Source: Flavobacterium sp. (GTDB taxonomy: Bacteria > Bacteroidota > Bacteroidia > Flavobacteriales > Flavobacteriaceae). From it: DNA of 10,000 nucleotides. Shown piece after piece: positions 1 through 6,463 of this stretch. Location: positions 1 through 10,000 of the forward strand of contig NZ_JAIWOF010000173.1 of the NCBI RefSeq assembly GCF_020217025.1. Reading direction: 5' to 3'. The notes under the pieces are model-generated. The model was not told the origin of the DNA, made no database searches, and saw only the letters and a program-made list of their open reading frames with translations. The position numbers and the translations under genes are program-made. How positions within the stretch are numbered: position 1 is the first letter of the stretch; every line of letters begins with the position of its first letter.

Positions 1-1
1 G

Positions 2-613
2 GCATTAGAAAATGAATTAAATGCTTTAGGAATTAAAGCTAAAGGATACAAATCAAACGCAGCAGATTTTAACGAGGCACAAAAATTAGTAGATGATGTT
101 ATTGCTGAATTTGGAACAATAGATGTTTTAATCAATAATGCGGGTATCACAAAGGATAATTTGTTAATGAGAATGTCTGAAGAGGATTTTGATAAAGTAA
201 TCGAAATCAACTTGAAATCGGTTTTCAATATGACAAAAGCGGTTCAAAAAATCATGTTGAAAAACCGTAAAGGTTCTATCGTAAACATGAGTAGTGTAGT
301 AGGAGTAAAAGGAAATGCGGGTCAAGCTAACTATGCAGCTTCTAAAGCAGGTATGAACGGATTTACTAAATCTATAGCGTTAGAATTAGGTTCAAGAAAC
401 ATTCGTTGCAATGCAATCGCTCCAGGTTTTATTGAAACTGAAATGACTGCAAAATTAAATGAAGATGTAGTAAAAGGATGGAGAGAAGCTATTCCATTAA
501 AACGCGGAGGAACTCCAGAGGATGTAGCAAACGTTTGTGTTTTCTTAGCTTCTGATATGAGCGCTTATGTAACAGGACAAGTTATTAATGTTGACGGAGG
601 AATGTTAACGTAA
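2..613 (+). CDS. fabG: 3-oxoacyl-[acyl-carrier-protein] reductase FabG (5' end missing)
   Basis: NADPH-dependent short-chain dehydrogenase/reductase that reduces 3-oxoacyl-ACP to 3-hydroxyacyl-ACP in the cytoplasmic type II fatty acid elongation cycle. The reading frame is open from base 2, giving 203 residues; against the usual ~248, about 45 N-terminal residues, including the TGxxxGIG cofactor motif, lie before the window. Visible SDR landmarks are NNAG (134-145), the catalytic Ser in MSSVVG (293-295), Tyr and Lys of YAASK (332-334 and 344-346), and the APGFIETEM segment. The C-terminus VINVDGGMLT is the classic FabG ending. The GNAGQANYAASKAG stretch favours FabG over other SDRs. An internal ATG at 161 is not the start, because conserved SDR sequence continues upstream of it. 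The next gene begins 15 bases after the stop and is probably co-transcribed. Confidence 0.95.
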   Translation, partial: ALENELNALGIKAKGYKSNAADFNEAQKLVDDVIAEFGTIDVLINNAGITKDNLLMRMSEEDFDKVIEINLKSVFNMTKAVQKIMLKNRKGSIVNMSSVVGVKGNAGQANYAASKAGMNGFTKSIALELGSRNIRCNAIAPGFIETEMTAKLNEDVVKGWREAIPLKRGGTPEDVANVCVFLASDMSAYVTGQVINVDGGMLT

Positions 614-628
614 TAGTTGAAACTATAA

Positions 629-2656
629 ATGACAACAAGCACAATTTTACTTCTCCTATTATCAGTAATTATTGCTGCTGGATTGTCGTTTTATCAATAT
701 TTGTATAAAGTCAAAAACCAGTCAAAATTGTATTGGTTTTTGGCTTTTTTACGTTTTATAAGTTTGTTTTCGATCTTTTTATTGCTAATTAATCCAATTA
801 TTAGTCGAAAAATTACTGAAATTAAGAAAACACCTTTACCATTAGTTGTAGATAATTCCAAATCTATTTCCGAATTAAAAGCAACAAAAGAAGCGTCAGA
901 GTTATATCTAAAAATTGCTGAAAATAAAGCTATTACTGAAAAATATGATGTGCAATTATTTTCGTTTGATGACGAATTTAAATCGTTAGAACAACTAGAT
1001 TTTAAAGGCAATCAATCCCATATTGATGATGTAGCTAAGAATTTAAAACAGTTATATCGAAATACCAATTATCCTGTAATTTTATTTACCGACGGAAATC
1101 AAACCATGGGTAATGATTATGTGTTTAGTTTTCAAGAAAATACAAGTGTTTTTCCAGTTGTACTAGGTGATACTACAACTGTTTTAGATTTAAAAATTAA
1201 CCAAATCAACGTTAATAAATACGCTTTTTTAAAGAATAAATTTCCAGTTGAAGTATTTTTACAATACAATGGAAATGAAACCATTACATCTAGTTTTTCA
1301 ATCCAATCTGGAAATCAAACGGTTCACAAGCAAACAGTAACTTTTTCAAAAGACAAAAAAGCCCAATCGATTACTGTTTTATTAAATGCAGATAAAGTTG
1401 GAATTGCCAAATATAAAGCGGTAATTTCATCTAATATAAAAGAAAAAAACATCTCTAATAATGCTAAGAATTTTGCCGTTGAAGTAATCGATCAACGAAG
1501 TGAAATTGCCTTAATTTCTGCCATTAATCATCCTGATTTAGGTGCTTTAAAAAGAAGTATTGAAGTTAATCAACAACGTAAGGTAACTATTCTTAAACCA
1601 AATGAAATCAAATTATTACAAAATTATAATGTTTTGATTTTATATCAACCAACTACTGCTTTTAAATCTCTATTTGAGCAAAATAAAACAGCTCAAATTA
1701 ATACCTTTATCATAACAGGAACTGCAACCGATTTCGGATTTTTAAATCAGGTTCAAGATGACTTGTTGTTTAAAATGTCGGCACCAAAAGAAGACTACTT
1801 AGCTATTTATGAATCCGATTTTAACTTGTTTGCTCAAACGAATATTGGATTTGAAAATTTTCCTCCATTAGAACATAATTTTGGAGTTGTTGCTGCTAAA
1901 AATAATATTAATACGTTGCTTTCGGCTAGAATTAGAAATGTACAAATACAAAATCCAATCTTAACTTTCACGGAGAATGGAAGTAAAAGAAAAGCGTATT
2001 TGATAGGAGAAAATATCTGGAAATGGCGTTTGGAAAATCATTTGAGCAAGAAATCATTTGAAGATTTTGACTTGTTTACCGATAAAATTATTCAGTTTTT
2101 AGTTTCCAATGCTTCTAAAAAGAATTTAAATGTTACTTATGAAAGTTTCTACAATTCAGGAGAAAGTATTGAAATTACTGCTGAATATTTCAATAAGAAT
2201 TATGAGTTTGATGATAAAGCACAACTTACTATTCAGGTTGTAAATTCAAAAACTAAAGCCACAAAAAAATACGATTTACTTAAAGCAACCAATTCTTACA
2301 AAGTAAATTTAGATGGTTTAGAAGCTGGGAATTACAGTTTTAAAGTAACTGAAAAACAATCAAATACTATTTTTTCTGCGAGTTTTGAAGTTTTAGATTT
2401 TGAAATCGAGAAACAATTCGTAAATCCAGATAAATCCAGATTAGAGCAATTGGCAGTAAATACCAATGGAAAAGTTTTTTATCCAAATCAAATCGAGAAT
2501 GTAATTCAAACCTTGATTGATAATGAAAACTATATTCCAACACAAAAAGAAACTATAAAAAAATCACCAATAATCGATTGGATTTGGTTACTTCTTATCG
2601 CTGTTTTTGCTCTTACTTCAGAATGGTTTATTCGAAAATATAATGGTTTATTATAA
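629..2656 (+). CDS. Membrane-anchored VWA-domain protein of unknown function
   Basis: A 675-residue membrane protein; I recognise the architecture but not a specific function. Two N-terminal hydrophobic segments (about residues 4-26 and 34-58) are followed by a von Willebrand factor A-like domain. The MIDAS metal site is visible as D75-x-S77-x-S79 in VVDNSKSIS, with D155 in LFTDGNQT as its later acidic residue. A region rich in beta-strand pattern (about 190-285) follows, then an alpha/beta region around 290-400 that could be a glutamine-amidotransferase-like fold. A further beta-rich domain and one C-terminal membrane helix (about 649-667) precede a short basic tail. This resembles the BatA-like or large periplasmic VWA proteins common in Bacteroidota, where the soluble part is presumably periplasmic and binds partners through Mg2+. 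Its position 15 bases after fabG suggests co-transcription but not a shared pathway. Family assignment is confident; function is open. Confidence 0.85.
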   Translation: MTTSTILLLLLSVIIAAGLSFYQYLYKVKNQSKLYWFLAFLRFISLFSIFLLLINPIISRKITEIKKTPLPLVVDNSKSISELKATKEASELYLKIAENKAITEKYDVQLFSFDDEFKSLEQLDFKGNQSHIDDVAKNLKQLYRNTNYPVILFTDGNQTMGNDYVFSFQENTSVFPVVLGDTTTVLDLKINQINVNKYAFLKNKFPVEVFLQYNGNETITSSFSIQSGNQTVHKQTVTFSKDKKAQSITVLLNADKVGIAKYKAVISSNIKEKNISNNAKNFAVEVIDQRSEIALISAINHPDLGALKRSIEVNQQRKVTILKPNEIKLLQNYNVLILYQPTTAFKSLFEQNKTAQINTFIITGTATDFGFLNQVQDDLLFKMSAPKEDYLAIYESDFNLFAQTNIGFENFPPLEHNFGVVAAKNNINTLLSARIRNVQIQNPILTFTENGSKRKAYLIGENIWKWRLENHLSKKSFEDFDLFTDKIIQFLVSNASKKNLNVTYESFYNSGESIEITAEYFNKNYEFDDKAQLTIQVVNSKTKATKKYDLLKATNSYKVNLDGLEAGNYSFKVTEKQSNTIFSASFEVLDFEIEKQFVNPDKSRLEQLAVNTNGKVFYPNQIENVIQTLIDNENYIPTQKETIKKSPIIDWIWLLLIAVFALTSEWFIRKYNGLL

Positions 2657-2680
2657 ATTAAGTAAATCTTAATTTTTATT
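2655..2680 (+). terminator. Weak AT-only hairpin, possible terminator of the fabG-VWA unit
   Basis: An 8-bp perfect inverted repeat, AAATTAAG (2655-2662) and CTTAATTT (2668-2675), with a 5-base loop is followed by a short T-rich stretch. It begins at the last bases of the VWA stop codon, where a terminator would be expected. However, the stem has only one G-C pair, and the symmetry follows largely from two palindromic TTAA boxes lying 11 bases apart. The regulatory-box reading explains it at least as well. Confidence 0.25.
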
Positions 2681-2695
2681 TAAGCTAGCCTTAAG
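2657..2695 (+). promoter_or_regulatory. Four TTAA boxes at exact 11-base spacing (PmrA/QseB-like response-regulator site)
   Basis: TTAA occurs at 2658, 2669, 2680 and 2691, exactly 11 bases apart. With flanking bases the units are ATTAAG, CTTAAT, TTTAAG and CTTAAG, each separated by five bases. Units two to four fit YTTAAK, the half-site described for PmrA/BasR, arranged as YTTAAK-N5-YTTAAK; QseB sites have the same core. One-turn direct repeats are the general binding pattern of OmpR/PhoB-family response regulators. The array ends 46 bases before the start of the LTA-synthase-like gene, and its last unit lies about where a -33/-35 element would be. Binding by the regulator encoded at 7906-8571 is inference. 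Confidence 0.6.
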
Positions 2696-2716
2696 CAATT
2701 CTTTTTATTTATGACT

Positions 2717-2724
2717 CAATTTTG
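2717..2724 (+). promoter_or_regulatory. Possible Bacteroidota -7 element for the LTA-synthase-like gene
   Basis: CAATTTTG matches five of the six fixed positions of the Bacteroidota -7 consensus TAnnTTTG. No TTTG-type -33 element is visible at the usual distance upstream; instead that place is taken by the last TTAA box (2690-2695). This is the arrangement expected of an activator-dependent promoter. Transcription would start near 2730, leaving a short leader before the ATG at 2742. In such AT-rich DNA a match of this quality is weak evidence on its own. Confidence 0.3.
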
Positions 2725-2741
2725 TAGAAAATTTGAGTTTT

Positions 2742-4700
2742 ATGGAATCAATCAATAGGGTATCAAAACGATATGCACTTCTATTAGGTTTTTCGGGGTG
2801 GTTTGTGTTGTTTTCTTTTTTATTAAGAATTGTCTTTTTGTTTTGGCAGTTAAGTGAAATTGACATTACAGTATTTAATCTGTTTAAAATATTGTCTTTT
2901 GGATTACTATTTGATATAGGTGTGCTTTCATTTTTATTTGTAATAAGTACATTGTATATCTTATTAGTTCCAAAGAAATATATAGGAAGTATAGTTGATA
3001 AAATCTTTATATATTTTGGTTTTTTAGTAACCTTATTAATATTTGTCTTTACATTCTTTGCTGAGATTACTTTTTGGGAAGAATTCAAGTGTCGTTTCAA
3101 TTTTGTAGCGGTAGATTATTTGATTTATACTTTTGAAGTTGTTCAAAATATTCACGAATCTTATCCGTTGTATATATTAATTCCTTCTATGTTGATTATT
3201 ACTGGAATTATATACTTTTATTTTGCTAAAAATGATTTTTTCAATAAAACATTTACGACTAAAATTTCATTTAAAAACCGTATTATTCCTTTTCTGTTTT
3301 CAGTAGCTTTAATGTTGTTTTATGTCTTTTTTATTTCCAACTCAAATGCCGATTGGTCGAAAAATAGATACAACAATGAAATTTCAAAAGCTGGAATTTA
3401 TTCTTTTTTTGCAGAATTGCGAAACAACAAGTTGGATTTTAAAACTTTTTACAATTCTATTTCAGATGAATTGGCTTTTCAATTGGTTCGAAATAATTTA
3501 AAAGAAGAAAATGCAAGGTTTTTAGCTAATGATTTTTCCATTAAACGAAAAATAAAAGACAGTTTAGATTCAGATTTGAAACCAAATGTAGTATTCATTC
3601 TTATGGAAAGTATGAGTGCTAGTTTTATGACTGAATTTGGAAACGAAAGAAAAATAACACCGTTTTTAGATAGTATTGCTAATAAAAGTTTATTCTTTAA
3701 AAACTTACAAGCTACAGGAAACAGAACTGTTAGGGGAATGGAGGCTGTAACCTTATCAATTCCACCAACTCCTGGACAAAGTATTGTAAAGCGACCAAAT
3801 AATTCAAATTTATATACGATTTCAAATGTTTTTAAAAGTAAAAATTATCAATGTAATTTCTTTTATGGAGGTGATGGTTATTTTGATAACATGAATGCAT
3901 TTTATGGAGGAAATGGTTTTGATATTTATGATAGAGGTAGAGGAAGTGTTTTAAGTGATAAAATTAAAACAACGCGCCATAATATTGATGATAACGAAGT
4001 TACATTTGAAAATGCATGGGGTATTTGTGATGAAGATATTTACAATAAAATGATTAAAGTTGCCGATGAATATCATCAAAAAAAGAAGCCTTTTTTAAAT
4101 TTTGTTATGACGACTTCTAATCACAGACCTTATACGTATCCAGAAAATAAAATAGATATTCCTTCGGGCACAGGAAGAGATGGAGCTGTTAAATATTCCG
4201 ATTTTGCTCTTCAACAAATGCTTAAAAAAGTAAAGAATAAACCTTGGTTTAAAAATACTATTTTTGTGTTTGTTGCAGACCATTGTGCAAGTAGTGCCGG
4301 AAAAGATGAAATTGATGTAGAAAATTATCATATTCCTGCAATTATCTATGGTCAAAATTTAATTCCACCTCAAAAAGTGACTAAATTATGTAGCCAAATT
4401 GATGTTTTTCCTACTTTGTTTGGACAATTACATTGGACTTATACATCTAACTTTTTTGGCACGGATGTGTTATCTAAAAACTATCAAGAAAGAGCTTTAA
4501 TAGGTACTTACTTAAAATTAGCGTTACAAAAAGACAAAGTAATTACCATATTATCTAATAAAAAAACAAATACAAGTTATAATTGGTACAAAGAATCAAA
4601 CAAATTAAAGGTAGCTCCTAATAATAAAACCGAACTAAACGAAACCATTTCTTGGTATCAAACAGCTGATTATTTATATTTGAACAATAAACTGAATTAA
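2742..4700 (+). CDS. LTA synthase family membrane phosphotransferase (sulfatase/alkaline phosphatase superfamily)
   Basis: A 652-residue membrane enzyme with about five N-terminal transmembrane helices (roughly residues 12-36, 47-75, 88-111, 143-162 and 181-199) and a large extracytoplasmic sulfatase-fold domain. Likely catalytic residues are E289 in LMESMS, the nucleophile candidate T329 in GNRTVRGMEA, the D513-H514 metal pair in FVADHC, and H461 in TSNHRPY. The segment RFNFVAVDYLIYT (from residue 118) before ESYP is a hallmark of the Gram-negative LTA-synthase-like subfamily. Gram-positive relatives transfer glycerol phosphate; Gram-negative relatives of this superfamily move phosphoglycerol or phosphoethanolamine onto envelope glycans or lipids, so the substrate here is unknown. 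I chose ATG 2742 rather than the in-frame TTG nine bases upstream because ATG is the normal start and the extra residues show no conservation cue. It appears to be transcribed alone, from a region carrying response-regulator-like boxes. Confidence 0.9.
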   Translation: MESINRVSKRYALLLGFSGWFVLFSFLLRIVFLFWQLSEIDITVFNLFKILSFGLLFDIGVLSFLFVISTLYILLVPKKYIGSIVDKIFIYFGFLVTLLIFVFTFFAEITFWEEFKCRFNFVAVDYLIYTFEVVQNIHESYPLYILIPSMLIITGIIYFYFAKNDFFNKTFTTKISFKNRIIPFLFSVALMLFYVFFISNSNADWSKNRYNNEISKAGIYSFFAELRNNKLDFKTFYNSISDELAFQLVRNNLKEENARFLANDFSIKRKIKDSLDSDLKPNVVFILMESMSASFMTEFGNERKITPFLDSIANKSLFFKNLQATGNRTVRGMEAVTLSIPPTPGQSIVKRPNNSNLYTISNVFKSKNYQCNFFYGGDGYFDNMNAFYGGNGFDIYDRGRGSVLSDKIKTTRHNIDDNEVTFENAWGICDEDIYNKMIKVADEYHQKKKPFLNFVMTTSNHRPYTYPENKIDIPSGTGRDGAVKYSDFALQQMLKKVKNKPWFKNTIFVFVADHCASSAGKDEIDVENYHIPAIIYGQNLIPPQKVTKLCSQIDVFPTLFGQLHWTYTSNFFGTDVLSKNYQERALIGTYLKLALQKDKVITILSNKKTNTSYNWYKESNKLKVAPNNKTELNETISWYQTADYLYLNNKLN

Positions 4701-4701
4701 A

Positions 4702-4718
4702 CTTAATTTTTACTTAAT
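4702..4718 (+). promoter_or_regulatory. Paired CTTAAT boxes, 11-base period, upstream of the thioredoxin-ApbE operon
   Basis: CTTAAT at 4702-4707 and CTTAAT at 4713-4718 are a perfect direct repeat separated by five bases, fitting YTTAAK-N5-YTTAAK on both halves. Including the preceding A, the repeat extends to ACTTAAT twice. The site shares 15 of 16 bases with part of the array at 2668-2683. It begins directly after the LTA-synthase-like stop codon and lies 22 bases upstream of a promoter candidate for an operon that itself encodes an OmpR-family regulator. A further TTTAAT at 4746-4751 falls three helical turns downstream in phase, though single matches are common here. Confidence 0.55.
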
Positions 4719-4740
4719 GTAACAAGAGAAGAACAATTAT

Positions 4741-4769
4741 TTGAGTTTAATGAAGTTAATTTGTATAAT
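4741..4769 (+). promoter_or_regulatory. Promoter candidate for the thioredoxin-ApbE-DUF4266-DUF3570-regulator operon
   Basis: TTGAGT (4741-4746) and TATAAT (4764-4769) are separated by 17 bases, the ideal spacing for a housekeeping promoter. TTTG at 4740-4743 also provides the -33 motif of the Bacteroidota primary sigma factor, although the -10 fits TATAAT better than the TAnnTTTG consensus. Initiation near 4776 would give a leader of about 45 bases before the ATG at 4822. No riboswitch-like structure was recognised in the leader. Confidence 0.45.
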
Positions 4770-4821
4770 AAATGGTAAGGTTTTTGAATATCAAAATGGC
4801 ATATAAAAATATTAAAATAAG

Positions 4822-5259
4822 ATGAAAAAACTATTTGTAAGTATTATCCTTTTTGTTACATCATTTGGGTTTTCGCAAGATTGGAATTATAATTTTGATG
4901 AAGCAAAAAAATCAGCTGCAGAACAAGACAAAAATATTATTATTGTCTTTTCTGGTTCCGATTGGTGTGCACCTTGCATTAAATTAGACAGAAACATTTG
5001 GCAATCTGATGCATTTAAAAAAGAAGCAGTACAAGATTGGATTATTGTAAGAGCTGATTTTCCAAGAAAAAAAGCAAATGAATTATCTAAAGAACAAACA
5101 GAACATAACAGAAAATTAGCTGAAAAATATAATTTAGAAGGAAGTTTTCCATTGGTTGTAATTTTAGATAAAAATGGAAAAGTGTTAGGAAAAATGGGAT
5201 TTAAAAACGTTTCTCCTGAAGAGTATATAAAAATGATTCACGCATTTGAGAAAAAATGA
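4822..5259 (+). CDS. Secreted thioredoxin-like protein
   Basis: A 145-residue thioredoxin-fold protein, probably periplasmic. Residues 1-19 form a signal peptide (basic start, hydrophobic core, cleavage likely around SFGFSQ-D). The active site is W48-C49-A50-P51-C52, close to the thioredoxin WCGPC, and P110 in GSFPLVV is the expected cis-proline facing it. The run between (about 56-100) is long and charged, as in the DUF255/thioredoxin_7-like group that includes DsbE/DsbD-type partners. It would reduce or exchange disulfides outside the cytoplasm. It is the first gene of the operon and overlaps the ApbE gene by ATGA at 5256-5259, implying translational coupling. The CGC tail of the lipoprotein two genes downstream is an attractive substrate, but this is inference. 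Confidence 0.9.
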   Translation: MKKLFVSIILFVTSFGFSQDWNYNFDEAKKSAAEQDKNIIIVFSGSDWCAPCIKLDRNIWQSDAFKKEAVQDWIIVRADFPRKKANELSKEQTEHNRKLAEKYNLEGSFPLVVILDKNGKVLGKMGFKNVSPEEYIKMIHAFEKK

Positions 5260-6239
5260 AAAAGCTATTAATTCTTTTGCTTTTAGCAACGCAAACACTT
5301 TCATTTGGACAACAAATTTTTAAAAAAAAGCAAAGTTTGTTGGGAAGTCCATTTGAAATTACTGTTGTAGCAAAAGATTCCATTCAAGGTAATTTATTTT
5401 CTGATTTAGCTATTACTGAAGTAAGACGAATTGAAAATTTAATATCGGATTGGATTCCTACTTCTCAAATTTCAAAAGTAAATCATAACGCGGGAATTTC
5501 TCCAATAAAGGTAGATAAAGAGGTATATGATTTGGTTGATAGAGCTACTAAAATTTCAAAATTAACATCAGGAGCTTTTGACATCAGTTATGCCTCTATG
5601 GATAGAATTTGGAAATTTGATGGTAGTATGAAAGAAATGCCTACACCAGAAGAAATTAGAAAATCAGTTGAAAAAGTTGGGTATCAAAATATAATTCTTA
5701 ATCCAAAAGACACCACTATTTTCTTAAAGAACAAAGGAATGAAATTAGGTCTAGGCGGAATAGGACAAGGCTACATTGCAGATAAAATTAAAGTTTTATT
5801 ACAAGAAAAAGGCTGTTCATCTGGATTGGTAAATGTTTCTGGTGATATTAACACTTGGGGGAAACAACCCAATGGTAATCTTTGGACAGTTGGAATTGTA
5901 AACCCAATGAATAAAAATAAAGTTTTTGCTACTTTTCCATTAGATGATAGTGCAGTAGAAACTTCTGGTAGCTATGAAAAATATGTTACGTTTAATGGAA
6001 AACGATACTCACATATTATTGACCCACGAACAGGTTATCCTGCAACAGGAATTATAAGTGTTTCTGTTTTTGCTAAACAAACGGAATTAGCAGATGCATT
6101 AGCCACAGGAATTTTTGTGATGGGAGTTGAAGTAGGATTAGATTTAGTAAATCAATTAAAAGGAATAGGTTGTATTATCGTTGATGATAAAGGCGGTATA
6201 CATGTTTCTAAAAATATAGACATTAAAAAATATCAATAA
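5256..6239 (+). CDS. apbE: FAD:protein FMN transferase (ApbE family)
   Basis: A 327-residue enzyme that uses FAD and Mg2+ to attach FMN covalently to Thr/Ser of exported proteins, working on the periplasmic side. Residues 1-19 are a signal peptide (MKKLLILLLL start, SFGQ end); there is no lipobox. Family motifs appear in order: LLGSPFEIT (28-36), SGAFDIS (105-111), LGLGGIGQGYIAD (164-176), VSGDI (194-198), ETSGSYEKY (235-243), HIIDPRTGYP (253-262) and ADALATGIFVMG (280-291), where D281 and T285 are the usual metal ligands. Length is normal and nothing essential is missing, so it should be active. It is coupled to the upstream thioredoxin gene by an ATGA overlap and is two bases from the DUF4266 gene. 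No NqrC/RnfG-type FMN-binding domain protein is visible in the window, so its substrate is not obvious. Confidence 0.95.
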   Translation: MKKLLILLLLATQTLSFGQQIFKKKQSLLGSPFEITVVAKDSIQGNLFSDLAITEVRRIENLISDWIPTSQISKVNHNAGISPIKVDKEVYDLVDRATKISKLTSGAFDISYASMDRIWKFDGSMKEMPTPEEIRKSVEKVGYQNIILNPKDTTIFLKNKGMKLGLGGIGQGYIADKIKVLLQEKGCSSGLVNVSGDINTWGKQPNGNLWTVGIVNPMNKNKVFATFPLDDSAVETSGSYEKYVTFNGKRYSHIIDPRTGYPATGIISVSVFAKQTELADALATGIFVMGVEVGLDLVNQLKGIGCIIVDDKGGIHVSKNIDIKKYQ

Positions 6240-6241
6240 AG

Positions 6242-6451
6242 ATGAGAAAAACTATAATGGTTGCATTAATATTTGTTGGAGTTACTTCTTGTAATTCAGT
6301 AAAAGAGTATGACAAACAATACATCAATGATCCCGAAATGAAGTTATCAGCAAGAACTTCTGAACGATATGAAACCACTTTTCAAGTTTACCGAGAAGCT
6401 GCTTCTGGAGCAAATGGAGGAAAAACGGGTGGAGGTTGTGGTTGTAATTAA
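6242..6451 (+). CDS. Small DUF4266-family lipoprotein with CGCN tail
   Basis: A 69-residue protein recognised as DUF4266 from its size, lipobox and ending. A short hydrophobic signal (residues 4-14) leads to V14-T15-S16-C17, a lipobox, so the mature lipidated protein has only 53 residues. The mature part is charged, with NDPEMKLS (29-36) and VYREAASGA (49-57), and finishes in a glycine-rich tail with C66-G67-C68-N69. The Cys-x-Cys end suggests redox exchange or metal binding. EAASGAN (52-58) resembles the ApbE acceptor motif Dxx[ST]GA[ST] but has Glu for Asp and Asn at the acceptor position. DUF4266 genes are, to my recollection, often found beside DUF3570 and ApbE genes, as here. Function is unknown; the family assignment is from memory of its pattern. 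Confidence 0.85.
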   Translation: MRKTIMVALIFVGVTSCNSVKEYDKQYINDPEMKLSARTSERYETTFQVYREAASGANGGKTGGGCGCN

Positions 6452-6463
6452 GAAAAAATTGAA

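Noticed and set aside
2655..2680. Inverted repeat as a strong rho-independent terminator
   Set aside because: The stem is almost all A-T and its symmetry follows from palindromic TTAA boxes 11 bases apart. Kept only as a low-confidence feature.
2733..2741. TTG at 2733 as the start of the LTA-synthase-like gene
   Set aside because: It lies only three codons before an in-frame ATG, has no better ribosome-binding context, and adds residues that look like leader DNA.
2705..3100. Reverse-strand open frame of 131 codons opposite the LTA-synthase-like gene
   Set aside because: It lies within strongly supported coding sequence, is rich in Lys/Asn/Ile as expected from the complement of AT-rich DNA, and shows no recognisable domain. 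The same applies to reverse frames at 694-1011, 4095-4355 and 5201-5383.
4770..4821. Riboswitch (for example FMN) in the operon leader
   Set aside because: The leader is about 45 bases, nearly all A/T, and shows no conserved stem pattern. It is too short for an FMN riboswitch.
6395..6415. EAASGAN in the lipoprotein as a genuine ApbE target
   Set aside because: The residue that would carry FMN is Asn, without a hydroxyl, and the leading Asp is Glu. It is noted as a resemblance, not called as a site.
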